Shown: positions 33,229 through 41,306 of the stretch, piece by piece
Layout: every line of letters starts with the position of its first letter
Position numbering within the stretch: position 1 is the stretch's first letter
Source: an uncultured Clostridia bacterium
GTDB lineage: Bacteria > Bacillota > Clostridia > Christensenellales > UBA1242
Length of the DNA: 42,085 bases
NCBI GenBank assembly: GCA_934754335.1
Contig: CAKVHY010000008.1
Location: 1-42,085 of the forward strand
Direction: 5' to 3'
Notes under the pieces: generated by a model
Told to the model about the DNA's origin: nothing
The model's input: the letters and a program-made list of their open reading frames with translations, nothing else
Database searches by the model: none
Made by a program: the position numbers and the translations under genes

Positions 33229-33281
33229 GATATTTGTTATAGATCATTTAGTGAACTTAAAAAATTTAATCAGAATAAAAT

Positions 33282-33309
33282 AAGTCGAGCAGTGTGTGCT
33301 CGACTTTTT
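33282..33309 (+). terminator. Terminator of rarA
   Basis: AAGTCGAGCA (33282-33291) and TGCTCGACTT (33297-33306) form a perfect 10-bp stem with a 5-nt loop and T5. Confidence 0.9.
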
Positions 33310-33334
33310 AATGTCTTTTATGGAGGTAAAAACA

Positions 33335-33661
33335 ATGTTAGATATTGTTTGTGTACCAGTAATTGTTTCGTTAGTATTTGCGATAATGGAAGCATATAAA
33401 AAGATTATTGCTAAAGAAAACGAAACTTTAATTAGAATAATACCTGTTATTTCTTGCGTGCTTGGCATTGCATTTGGCATTCTATGTTTTTATGCAAGCC
33501 CTAGCATAATACCGGCAACTAATGTTTGGACTGCAATTTTAGTGGGTGGTGCAAGTGGACTTTCAGCAACAGGTTGTAATCAAATATTTAAACAACTTAA
33601 AAAATTTGGCTTAGATATTCAAGAACCTGAAGAAAAATCAAATGATAACGATATAGAATAA
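33335..33661 (+). CDS. Holin-like small membrane protein
   Basis: 108 residues with three predicted spans (about 3-18, 29-50, 59-80) and a charged acidic tail (EPEEKSNDNDIE). The pattern IIPVISCVLGIAFGILCFYASPSIIPATNVWTAILVGGASGLSATGCNQIFKQL, read in parts, resembles phage holins of Firmicutes. ATG 33335 follows TATGGAGGTAAAAA. No endolysin, tail or integrase gene is nearby, and no own promoter was identified after the rarA terminator. It may be a prophage leftover or a domesticated holin used in lysis or protein release. The family assignment is moderate. Confidence 0.6.
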   Translation: MLDIVCVPVIVSLVFAIMEAYKKIIAKENETLIRIIPVISCVLGIAFGILCFYASPSIIPATNVWTAILVGGASGLSATGCNQIFKQLKKFGLDIQEPEEKSNDNDIE

Positions 33662-33682
33662 ATAAAGTTATTAAAAATATTG

Positions 33683-33724
33683 ACTCACCGGTTAGTTAGA
33701 AAAGATTAATTGGTGAGTTTTTTA
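33683..33724 (+). terminator. Terminator of the holin-like gene
   Basis: ACTCACCGGTTAGT (33683-33696) pairs with ATTAATTGGTGAGT (33705-33718), 14 bp with three G-U pairs, followed by T6. Confidence 0.85.
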
Positions 33725-33741
33725 TTGCCTAAAAGCACCTG

Positions 33742-33915
33742 AATAACTTGTGGAAATCCCATTGATTTGAAATTATAGGCGAGTTTGTTTTTACTTATTG
33801 CAGTGATTTAAATAGCGTTAAGGTAGCAACAGAGAATACTTTTTATGATAGTCGAGATAAATGCAATGCGATTATTGAAACGGAAACAAATACCTTATTC
33901 ATTTTTGATATCTAA
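33742..33915 (+). pseudogene. Fragment of a BspA-type leucine-rich-repeat gene
   Basis: The open frame 33766-33915 reads FEIIGEFVFTYCSDLNSVKV, then ATENTFYDSRDKCNAIIETE and TNTLF, ending in FDI and a stop at 33913. This matches the BspA repeat plus the DSRxNCNAII insert seen twice in the protein at 193-2454. A preceding piece (LVEIPLI, 33742-33762) looks like the IP strand of the repeat in a shifted frame. There is no start codon, ribosome site or signal peptide. The homology ends at the codons that form the stop of the minus-strand hydrolase gene, so this is a remnant left by deletion or recombination. Confidence 0.82.
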
Positions 33916-34794
33916 TTTTATAAATGTTAGAATATCGTTATAAACTTCTTCTCTATTTAGTTCATTTAAAATTTCATGTCTACAATCTTCATAAAGTTTG
34001 ATATAAAGATTTTTAAAGCCTTCTCTTTTATATTTATTATATAATTCCTTAACAAGTTTTCCGTTACCGCCAACAGGGTCTTTATCTCCGCTTAGTATTA
34101 AGATCGGCAAATTCTTATCTACGTTTTTTAAATTATTATAATTCTTTAACATCATCTTGAATAGGCTTTGATAAAAAGCATTAGGGAAGGAATTTCCGCA
34201 ATATTTATCGTTTTTATATTCTTCCCAAATCTTTATATCTCTAGTAAGCCAGTTGTTATCTTCAAAAGGTTTTCCATATCCACCAAACCCAATTTTTTCC
34301 ACAGCCTTTGCCGATGCCTTTCTTCCTTTAAAGAATTTAGCCATATTTGCTAAAACTTTTCCCATTCTCATTAAGCCAGTTTTGGTGTACGCACTTCCTA
34401 TTAAAACAACTTTATCTGCCAATCCTTTTCCGCTATTTATATAGCCTTGAGAAAGGAATGAGCCATAAGAGTGACCAATCAATATTAATGGAATATCTTT
34501 ATATTTTTCTTTCAAATATTTACTAACCAACAATTGATCTTGAATATTTTCTTTTGAAATATCTCCATCTGAATAGCCTGCCATATTATCTTTAATAGAC
34601 CTTCCATGACCGCGAGTATCTGTAATAAATACAGCAATATTATTTTTATTTAAATACTTACAGAAGTTATCATATCTTGCTGAATGCTCTTGCATGCCAT
34701 GAATTATTTGACATACTGCCACAGGCGACTTAATGTCATATAATCTTGCATAAAGTTTAAAATCTTTATATCCTTTAAATTTCATTTCTTCCAT
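33895..34794 (-). CDS. Alpha/beta hydrolase, monoacylglycerol lipase/lysophospholipase type
   Basis: 299 residues, serine hydrolase_4 family. Oxyanion loop HGMQEHSARYDNF, nucleophile S109 in GHSYG (107-111), acid in LSGDKDPVGG and catalytic His in DCRHEILNE. Family members cleave monoacylglycerols or lysophospholipids. The gene starts 1 nt after the glpK stop, so the two are one operon; release of glycerol by the hydrolase and its phosphorylation by GlpK would fit. The last codons overlap the BspA fragment, suggesting its original 3' flank has been lost; I see no terminator of its own. Confidence 0.88.
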   Translation of the reverse strand: MEEMKFKGYKDFKLYARLYDIKSPVAVCQIIHGMQEHSARYDNFCKYLNKNNIAVFITDTRGHGRSIKDNMAGYSDGDISKENIQDQLLVSKYLKEKYKDIPLILIGHSYGSFLSQGYINSGKGLADKVVLIGSAYTKTGLMRMGKVLANMAKFFKGRKASAKAVEKIGFGGYGKPFEDNNWLTRDIKIWEEYKNDKYCGNSFPNAFYQSLFKMMLKNYNNLKNVDKNLPILILSGDKDPVGGNGKLVKELYNKYKREGFKNLYIKLYEDCRHEILNELNREEVYNDILTFIKLDIKNE

Positions 34795-34795
34795 A

Positions 34796-36280
34796 CTATT
34801 CTTCCTCTCTATACAAACATTTTTGTACTGCTTTTTGCCATCCTAAACATAAAAGTTTTCTTTCAACTCCAGAGATTTTAGGGGAATAAGTTTTTGTGTA
34901 CTTAACACACTTTTGAATCTCATCTAGATTTTTATATGCTCCTAGACCTAATCCTGCCATATAAATACAGCCGAGAACCGTTGCTTCGTTGCTTTCAGGT
35001 AAGATTATAGGAGTGTTTAAAATATTCGATTGAAATTGCATTAAGAAGTCACTTTTAGCCACTCCGCCATCAACTCTTAGTTCTCTAACTTTAACTCCGT
35101 GATTATACATGTAATTTGCAATATCGTTAATATTATATGCCATGCTTTCTAATACAGCCCTTGCGATATGTCTTCTATCTGAACCTCTTGTAAGACCAGT
35201 TAATAAGCCTGTGCAATACTGATTCCAATAGGGAGCACCAATACCTGTAAACGCTGGCACAAAATAAACGCCTTCATTGTTTTTAAGTTGAACAGCCAAC
35301 TCGTCTACTTCTTTTGGAGTTTTTACTAGTTGAAGGTCGTCAACAATCCAATCCACAGCACTGCCAGCATTAAATACGCTTCCTTCCATTGCATATGTTG
35401 TTTTACCATTTATAGTCCATGCAATTGTTGAAAGCATTTTCTTACTATTTATTCTTGTTTCTCCAGTATTAGATAGTATAAAGCAACCAGTACCATAAGT
35501 ACATTTAGCCATTCCATGATTAAAGCATGCCTGACCAAATAGAGAAGATTGTTGATCACCAATTATTCCGCAAATTTTAAATTCATTATTGTTATATTTA
35601 TAAACACCAACGCATTCATTACTATTTACAACCTTAGGAAGAATATCTTTAGGAATGTTGAAGAACTTCAATAACCATTCGTCATATTCCAACTTATCGA
35701 TATTATATAGCATCGTTCTTGAAACATTTGTGGTGTCCGTAACAAAAGATTTTCCGTTTGTTAAATTATATACCAAGAAACTATCTATTGTTCCAATACA
35801 TAAGTTGTTTTCGCTCAATAGTTTTTTACATTCCGGCTCGTTTTCAAGCATCCATTTAAACTTACTAGCGCTGAAATAAGCGTCTACAATTAATCCGGTT
35901 TTTTTCTGAATAATATTCCTATTTCTTTTTGAGATACCATCACAGAAGTTGGCTGTACGTCTGCATTGCCAAACGATACTCATACAAACTGCCTTGCCAG
36001 TTCTCTTGTCCCAAGCCACCACGCTCTCACGCTGATTTGTTATGCCTATTCCATATGTGTTTTTGTTAGTCAATTTTAACGAGTCAATTGCCTCATTCAA
36101 AAGGGCCTGAATATTAGCCCAGATCTCATTAGCATTGTGTTCAACCCAGCCCGGTTTAGGAAAATATTGTTTAAATCTCTTTTTATTTATAAACACTATT
36201 TTATTCTGTTTTGTATCAAAAACTACACATCTACAACTTGTTGTACCTTCATCTAAACCAATAATATATCTTTTTTCCAT
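34796..36280 (-). CDS. glpK: Glycerol kinase
   Basis: 494 residues, FGGY family, normal length. Converts glycerol to glycerol-3-phosphate with ATP. Landmarks: GLDEGTTSCRCVVFD, GITNQRES, the catalytic Asp region SAVDWIVDD, GDQQSSLFGQ, TYGTGCFIL and FTGIGAPYWNQYCTGLLTGLTRG. The stretch GVYKYNNNEFKICG just before GDQQ has no histidine, whereas PTS-regulated Firmicute GlpKs carry the HPr-phosphorylated His about there; control by the phosphotransferase system may be missing (from memory of the family, not computed). ATG at 36280 behind AAAAAGG. Divergent from the glp oxidation operon. Confidence 0.95.
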   Translation of the reverse strand: MEKRYIIGLDEGTTSCRCVVFDTKQNKIVFINKKRFKQYFPKPGWVEHNANEIWANIQALLNEAIDSLKLTNKNTYGIGITNQRESVVAWDKRTGKAVCMSIVWQCRRTANFCDGISKRNRNIIQKKTGLIVDAYFSASKFKWMLENEPECKKLLSENNLCIGTIDSFLVYNLTNGKSFVTDTTNVSRTMLYNIDKLEYDEWLLKFFNIPKDILPKVVNSNECVGVYKYNNNEFKICGIIGDQQSSLFGQACFNHGMAKCTYGTGCFILSNTGETRINSKKMLSTIAWTINGKTTYAMEGSVFNAGSAVDWIVDDLQLVKTPKEVDELAVQLKNNEGVYFVPAFTGIGAPYWNQYCTGLLTGLTRGSDRRHIARAVLESMAYNINDIANYMYNHGVKVRELRVDGGVAKSDFLMQFQSNILNTPIILPESNEATVLGCIYMAGLGLGAYKNLDEIQKCVKYTKTYSPKISGVERKLLCLGWQKAVQKCLYREEE

Positions 36281-36300
36281 ATTTTCAACCTTTTTCTTTT

Positions 36301-36328
36301 ATCATAACATTTTAAAATATTTTTTCAA
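36301..36328 (-). promoter_or_regulatory. Promoter of glpK-hydrolase operon
   Basis: On the minus strand TTGAAA (36328-36323), 16-bp spacer, TATGAT (36306-36301), 20 nt before the glpK start. Confidence 0.65.
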
Positions 36329-36352
36329 AACAAATTTTCAAATGTTTGTTTT
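36327..36352. promoter_or_regulatory. Inverted repeat between divergent glp promoters, candidate operator
   Basis: AAAACAAA (36327-36334) and TTTGTTTT (36345-36352) are perfect inverted half-sites with a 10-bp centre. The repeat overlaps the -35 of glpK and lies 3 bp before the -35 of the other operon, a good place for a shared regulator. The regulator is not in this window. Confidence 0.5.
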
Positions 36353-36354
36353 GT

Positions 36355-36383
36355 TTGACTTTTTTTAAAATAAAATTTATTAT
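36355..36383 (+). promoter_or_regulatory. Promoter of the glycerol-3-phosphate oxidation operon
   Basis: TTGACT (36355-36360), 17-bp spacer, TATTAT (36378-36383). Confidence 0.75.
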
Positions 36384-36462
36384 TTATTAAGATAAAAAAA
36401 TAATGTCCAAATTAATTAAAAATATAATTATTACAAACACTAAGGAAAATGGAGAATTAAAT

Positions 36463-37884
36463 ATGATTTATGATTATGCAATAATTGGCGGTGGTATAAT
36501 TGGCTGTTCAATTTTAAATAAACTTACTAGGCTAAACAAGAAATGTGTTTTATTAGAGAAGTATAATGACGTTGGAATAGGTACAACAAAAGCCAATACT
36601 GCTTTAGTTCATGCTGGATTTGATGCAAAGCCAGGAACAATGAAGGCTCGTTTTAATGTTGAAGGTTCTCAGATGATGGAGAAGTTATGTAAGCAATTAA
36701 GCGTACCATACAAGCAAAAAGGTGCTTTAGTTGTTGGAAATGATTTAGAGAAACTGAACAATTTGCTTGAGCGTGGCAAAACTAATGGCGTTAAAGGGAT
36801 TCAGATTATAAACAAATCTAAATTACGTAAAATGGTTCCAAACCTAAGCGAAGATATAAACTATGCTTTGTTTGCAAAAACTGCAGCGATTATATCTCCT
36901 TATGAATTAGCGATTGCTCTAGCCGAGGAGAGTGCAATTAATGGTGCCGATGTACTATTTAATGAAGAACTAAAGTCTGCCAGTTTCAATAATTATTGGA
37001 TGTTAAAAACTAACGACAAAGTTATTACTGCAAAATGGGTTATAAATTGTACAGGATATGCCTTTAATGAAGTATCTAGTATTTTGAATGCAGAACAGTA
37101 CCCAATACAATATAGAGTTGGAGAATATTATTTATTAGATAGTACGGAGATAAACTTAACTGAATATACCATATTCCCATTACCATCAGATAAGTCTAAG
37201 GGTGTGGTTGTAACTCCAACTGTGGAAGGTAATATACTAATTGGCCCAAATGCTATTGATATAGACAATTATTCAACTGCAACCACTAAGGAAGGTTTAC
37301 AAGAAGTAAAAGCAAATGCTTTAAAAGTATTCCCGGGTATTAAGTTTAATAAGAATATAAGAAACTTTGCTGGTGTAAGAAGTGTAATTGGAGAAGACTT
37401 TATTATAGAGAGAAGTAAGGTTGCCAATAATCTTATAAATATTGCAGGTATATGTTCGCCAGGATTAAGTAGTGCTCCTGCTATTGCAAAGTATGTTACT
37501 AAAGATATATTAGGACTCAATGATATAGAAAGAAAGATGACACCAAGAGAGCCTATAACACATACGAAAGGTTTAACTCAAAAGGAAATAAATAAACTAA
37601 TTAAAAAAGATCCTAAGTATGGAGAGATTATATGTAGGTGTGAACAAGTATCTAAGGCTGAAATTATTCAGGCGTTAAATAGTCCGTTAAAGCCAACATC
37701 GATTGATGCTATAAAAAGACGTACTAGAGCAGGAATGGGAAGATGTCAAGGTGGATTTTGTTTGATAGATGAAATTAACTTAATTGCTAGAACATTAAAT
37801 ATTCCGATGGAAGCAGTTGTTAAAGAATCAAAAGATAGTAATTTTATATTAGGAAATATAAAGGAAATAGGTAGAGATAAATAA
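36463..37884 (+). CDS. GlpA/LhgO-like FAD oxidoreductase with [2Fe-2S] BFD domain
   Basis: 473 residues. FAD-binding DAO fold (YAIIGGGIIG at the start, then the VLLEKYNDVGIGTTKANTAL region), and a C-terminal BFD-like domain with cysteines C391, C393, C428, C433 (CRC ... CQGGFC) for a [2Fe-2S] cluster. The arrangement corresponds to GlpA, the catalytic subunit of anaerobic glycerol-3-phosphate dehydrogenase, and its clostridial relatives. The start is ATG 36463 behind GGAGAATTAAAT; an in-frame ATG at 36403 has no ribosome site. Directly adjacent (overlap of 1 base) to the next oxidoreductase and divergent from glpK, so glycerol-3-phosphate is the likely substrate. Confidence 0.87.
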   Translation: MIYDYAIIGGGIIGCSILNKLTRLNKKCVLLEKYNDVGIGTTKANTALVHAGFDAKPGTMKARFNVEGSQMMEKLCKQLSVPYKQKGALVVGNDLEKLNNLLERGKTNGVKGIQIINKSKLRKMVPNLSEDINYALFAKTAAIISPYELAIALAEESAINGADVLFNEELKSASFNNYWMLKTNDKVITAKWVINCTGYAFNEVSSILNAEQYPIQYRVGEYYLLDSTEINLTEYTIFPLPSDKSKGVVVTPTVEGNILIGPNAIDIDNYSTATTKEGLQEVKANALKVFPGIKFNKNIRNFAGVRSVIGEDFIIERSKVANNLINIAGICSPGLSSAPAIAKYVTKDILGLNDIERKMTPREPITHTKGLTQKEINKLIKKDPKYGEIICRCEQVSKAEIIQALNSPLKPTSIDAIKRRTRAGMGRCQGGFCLIDEINLIARTLNIPMEAVVKESKDSNFILGNIKEIGRDK

Positions 37885-39110
37885 TGGATTATGATGTAAT
37901 TGTAATAGGTGGCGGAGCAGGTGGGATGGCGGCTGCCATAGAAAGTGATAAACTTGGTGCAAAAACTTTATTAATTGAAAAAGAAAATGTTCTAGGTGGC
38001 ATTTTAAATCAATGTATTCATAACGGATTTGGGTTACATCATTTTAAAGAAGAACTAACTGGTCCAGAATACGCAAATAGATATGTTAAAGAACTTGAAA
38101 CCACAAATGTTAATGTCTTATATAACACCTTTGTTACAAATATTGAAAAACATAAAGTGGAAATTATTAACGAAAATGGCAAAAAAACATTAACCAGTAA
38201 GGCTATTGTTTTGGCAATGGGTTGCAGAGAAAAGTCTGCAGGTTCAATTAATCTTACAGGAACAAGACCTGTTGGTATTTATACGGCTGGGCAAGTTCAA
38301 AAGATGGTTAATCTCCATGGAAAATTGCCAGGCAAGAATGTTGTTATACTAGGTAGTGGAGATATTGGATTAATAATGGCTAGACGATTAGTATTCGAAG
38401 GCGTTAAAGTTGAAATGGTTATGGAAATAATGTCACAAACTAGCGGTCTTGCCAGAAATATTCAACAATGTTTAATTGATTTTAATATTCCACTGCTAAT
38501 GAATACAACTATCACGAAAGTTGTTGGCGATAAAAAAGTTGAGGGAATATATTATGCAAAAGTTGACGACAAATTTAATGTTATAAAAGAAACTGAAAAA
38601 TTTATCAAGTGTGATTGTGTTTTATTATCGGTTGGGTTGGTTCCGGAATTTAATGTTGCAAGAACATTAAAAACCAATAGAATCACTAATGGAACCTATG
38701 TTGATGAGTATAGACAAACTGAAGAAGAAGGCATTTTTGCGTGTGGAAATGTCTTACATGTGCACGACCTTGTAGATAATGTTTCAGAAGAAGCAGAGAT
38801 TGCTGGAAAAAATGCAGGTCTTTATGCTTTGGGAAAACTTGAATTTGGTGTAAAACACAATGTTACAACAGGTGATGGAGTTAGATATGTTATTCCAAAT
38901 TATATTTACAGTGGTGAAGGTGATTCCGCTTTATATTTTAGAAGTGACAAAAAATATGTGAAGAGTAATATAGTTGTTATGTGTAACAATGAAATAATTG
39001 CAAAAACATTTAAGTTATCTATAACTCCAGGTGAGATGCAAAAAATTGATATTGATAAATCAAAGATAAATGGAGATTTGGTTGTTAAAATAACGCCAAA
39101 TGAAAAATAA
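37884..39110 (+). CDS. FAD/NAD(P)-dependent oxidoreductase, partner of the GlpA-like protein
   Basis: 408 residues, pyridine nucleotide-disulfide oxidoreductase fold. FAD motif VIVIGGGAGGMAAAI at the N-terminus, the conserved GGILNQCIHNGFG, second nucleotide motif VVILGSGDIGLIMARRL, and IFACGNVLHVHDLVDNVSEEAEIAG near the C-terminus. No CxxC redox disulfide is visible. In clostridia and Thermotoga this gene stands between the GlpA-like and DUF1667 genes; it probably passes electrons from glycerol-3-phosphate oxidation to NAD(P) or another carrier. Exact acceptor unknown. Confidence 0.87.
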   Translation: MDYDVIVIGGGAGGMAAAIESDKLGAKTLLIEKENVLGGILNQCIHNGFGLHHFKEELTGPEYANRYVKELETTNVNVLYNTFVTNIEKHKVEIINENGKKTLTSKAIVLAMGCREKSAGSINLTGTRPVGIYTAGQVQKMVNLHGKLPGKNVVILGSGDIGLIMARRLVFEGVKVEMVMEIMSQTSGLARNIQQCLIDFNIPLLMNTTITKVVGDKKVEGIYYAKVDDKFNVIKETEKFIKCDCVLLSVGLVPEFNVARTLKTNRITNGTYVDEYRQTEEEGIFACGNVLHVHDLVDNVSEEAEIAGKNAGLYALGKLEFGVKHNVTTGDGVRYVIPNYIYSGEGDSALYFRSDKKYVKSNIVVMCNNEIIAKTFKLSITPGEMQKIDIDKSKINGDLVVKITPNEK

Positions 39111-39119
39111 GGAGAAGAT

Positions 39120-39461
39120 ATGAATTTTACATGTATTAAGTGTCCGCTAGGTTGTTCATTAAAGATTGAAAAGAAAGGCAATGAATATGTTGTCACTGGA
39201 AATAATTGTGAACGGGGAAGATTATATGCAATTGATGAAATGACAGCACCTAAAAGAATCGTAACAAGTTTGATAAAAACAAAAGAATATATTTATCCTT
39301 GCAAAACAACAATCGAAGTTCCTAAAGAAATGGTTTTTGAAGTATTGGACGAAATAGGTAAAATAAAAATCAAAAAAGCAAAGATTGGTGATGTTGTTTT
39401 AAAAAATGTATTGAATACAGGTGCTGATATTATAATCACAGGGAATGGTAATAAATTTTAA
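39120..39461 (+). CDS. DUF1667 protein, third member of the glp oxidation set
   Basis: 113 residues. Four cysteines C5, C8, C12 and C30 (CIKCPLGC ... NNCERG) look like Fe-S or zinc ligands, as in the [4Fe-4S] motif of molybdopterin oxidoreductases. DUF1667 is known from its association with the two preceding oxidoreductases. It may be an electron-transfer subunit replacing GlpC. AAGGAGAAG precedes the start, 9 nt after the previous gene. Confidence 0.9.
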   Translation: MNFTCIKCPLGCSLKIEKKGNEYVVTGNNCERGRLYAIDEMTAPKRIVTSLIKTKEYIYPCKTTIEVPKEMVFEVLDEIGKIKIKKAKIGDVVLKNVLNTGADIIITGNGNKF

Positions 39462-39472
39462 ATTTTATGTTG

Positions 39473-39502
39473 AAAATTTGAGAAGTTTTTCTCAAATTTT
39501 TT
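39473..39502 (+). terminator. Terminator of the glp oxidation operon
   Basis: AAAATTTGAGAA (39473-39484) and TTCTCAAATTTT (39489-39500) form a perfect 12-bp stem with a 4-nt loop and T-run. Confidence 0.88.
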
Positions 39503-39529
39503 ATTGTTAGATATTTTTTTCATTATTGT

Positions 39530-39558
39530 TTGACAAAGAGCCATTAATGTAATACAAT
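39530..39558 (+). promoter_or_regulatory. Promoter of rny
   Basis: Perfect TTGACA (39530-39535), 17-bp spacer, TACAAT (39553-39558). Confidence 0.85.
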
Positions 39559-39630
39559 TAAATAGTATAATATTGTTAAATAGATTCATATTTTTTAATA
39601 TTTATATAATTTAAACTAAAATCGAGGTAT

Positions 39631-41223
39631 ATGATGAACATTATGTCATTGTTAGCATTGAGTGGTTTTGGTTTGAGTATAATTGTAGCATTAATAACTG
39701 CAATAATTGCTATTCCTGCGAGCATTTTTGTAACGTTATTTTTACAGAAGAGAAAAAACAAAAATAATAAAGTTGTGGCTGCAAATATTATTCAAGAAGC
39801 AGAGGCAGAAGCCAAAAATTTGAAAAAAGAAGCAATTTTGGAGGCTAAAGACGAAGTTTACAAACTAAAAACCGAATGTGATACGGAATTAAAAGAAAGA
39901 AGAGCAGAAATCCAAAAATCAGAAAATAGAATAATGCAGAGAGAAGATTTCATTAATATGAAAGAAGAAGCATTAGAAAAGAAAAGCGAAGGTTTGGATG
40001 TTGCTAGAAATGAATTGAAATTGAAAGAAGATCAACTTCAAAAGAAAATTGATGAACAGAGCAAAATTTTTGATAAAATGACTGGCGAATTAGAAAGAAT
40101 ATCAAAACTTTCAAAAGAAGAAGCCAAAAAAGAATTAATTTCTAAAATGGAAGAAGAAGCAAAGAAAGATGCTGCCATCATTGTTAGAAATATTGAAGAA
40201 AATGCTAAAGAAGAAGCAAATAAAAAGGCAAAGGAAATTTTAACTTTAGCAATTCAAAAAACTGCAGTTGATCATACTAGTGAAGTTACAGTTTGTTCTG
40301 TTGCTTTGCCTAATGAAGAAATCAAAGGAAGAATTATTGGTAGAGAAGGAAGAAACATAAGGGCATTGGAAAATGCAACTGGTGTTGATCTAATCATTGA
40401 TGATACTCCTGAGGCTGTAGTTCTTAGTAGTTTCGATCCTGTTAGAAGAGAAATTGCAAGAATATCTTTGGAAAAACTTATCTTAGATGGAAGAATTCAT
40501 CCGGCCAGAATTGAAGAAATGGTTGAGAAAGTAACTAAAGATATTGAACAAACAATCAAGGAAGAAGGCGAAGCCGCTGTATTTGACGCAGGAATACATG
40601 GTATGCACCCAGAATTGATTAAAATTTTAGGAAGATTAAAATATAGAACAAGTTATGGTCAAAATTGCTTAAAGCATTCTTTAGAAGTTTCATATTTGGC
40701 TGGCATGTTGGCTGCTGAAGTTGGAGCGAATGAGAAGATTGCAAGACGTGGTGGTTTACTTCACGATATTGGAAAAGCAATTGATCACGAGACCGAAGGA
40801 ACACATATTTCTATTGGTGTTGAATTGGCAACAAAATATAAAGAAAGTAAGGAAGTTATTCATTGTATTGCTGCTCACCATGGTGGAGTTGAATTTGAAT
40901 CTTTGGAAGCGATCCTTGTTCAAGTTGCTGATGCCATTAGTTCTTCTAGACCAGGCGCAAGAAGAGAATCTCTTGAAAATTACATTAAGAGATTGCAACA
41001 ATTGGAAGAAATTGCCAATGGATTTAAAGGTGTTGAAACAAGTTTTGCAATTCAAGCAGGTAGAGAAGTTCGTATTATAGTTAAACCAAATGAGATAAGC
41101 GATGAACAAGCATTGTTCTTAGCAAAGGATATCGCAAATAAAATTGAAAAAGAAATGGAATACCCAGGACAAATTAAAGTTAACGTAATAAGAGAAACTA
41201 GATGCGTTGATTACGCAAAATAA
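39631..41223 (+). CDS. rny: Ribonuclease Y
   Basis: 530 residues, membrane-anchored endoribonuclease that starts mRNA decay in Firmicutes. N-terminal span (about 8-35), long coiled coil rich in Glu/Lys/Ala (about 45-205), KH domain with the GREG loop at 237-240 and HD domain with H378-D379 (GGLLHDIGKAIDHE), then the C-terminal domain. Two adjacent ATGs (39631 and 39634) follow GAGG; either may be used. Single gene with its own promoter. Confidence 0.96.
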   Translation: MMNIMSLLALSGFGLSIIVALITAIIAIPASIFVTLFLQKRKNKNNKVVAANIIQEAEAEAKNLKKEAILEAKDEVYKLKTECDTELKERRAEIQKSENRIMQREDFINMKEEALEKKSEGLDVARNELKLKEDQLQKKIDEQSKIFDKMTGELERISKLSKEEAKKELISKMEEEAKKDAAIIVRNIEENAKEEANKKAKEILTLAIQKTAVDHTSEVTVCSVALPNEEIKGRIIGREGRNIRALENATGVDLIIDDTPEAVVLSSFDPVRREIARISLEKLILDGRIHPARIEEMVEKVTKDIEQTIKEEGEAAVFDAGIHGMHPELIKILGRLKYRTSYGQNCLKHSLEVSYLAGMLAAEVGANEKIARRGGLLHDIGKAIDHETEGTHISIGVELATKYKESKEVIHCIAAHHGGVEFESLEAILVQVADAISSSRPGARRESLENYIKRLQQLEEIANGFKGVETSFAIQAGREVRIIVKPNEISDEQALFLAKDIANKIEKEMEYPGQIKVNVIRETRCVDYAK

Positions 41224-41267
41224 ATATAAACCCTATTATAAGGGCTAAGATAATTGAAACTAGCAAA

Positions 41268-41306
41268 AAAAGACATAAGAAAAATTAATTCTTATGTCTT
41301 TTTATT
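41268..41306. terminator. Bidirectional terminator between rny and trpS
   Basis: AAAAGACATAAGAA (41268-41281) and TTCTTATGTCTTTT (41289-41302) form a perfect 14-bp stem flanked by A-run and T-run. A smaller palindrome CCCT-ATTATA-AGGG lies just before (41231-41244). Confidence 0.88.

Noticed and set aside
36403..36462. Start of the GlpA-like protein at ATG 36403
   Set aside because: It has no ribosome site and would put 20 residues before the FAD-binding strand; ATG 36463 has GGAGA.
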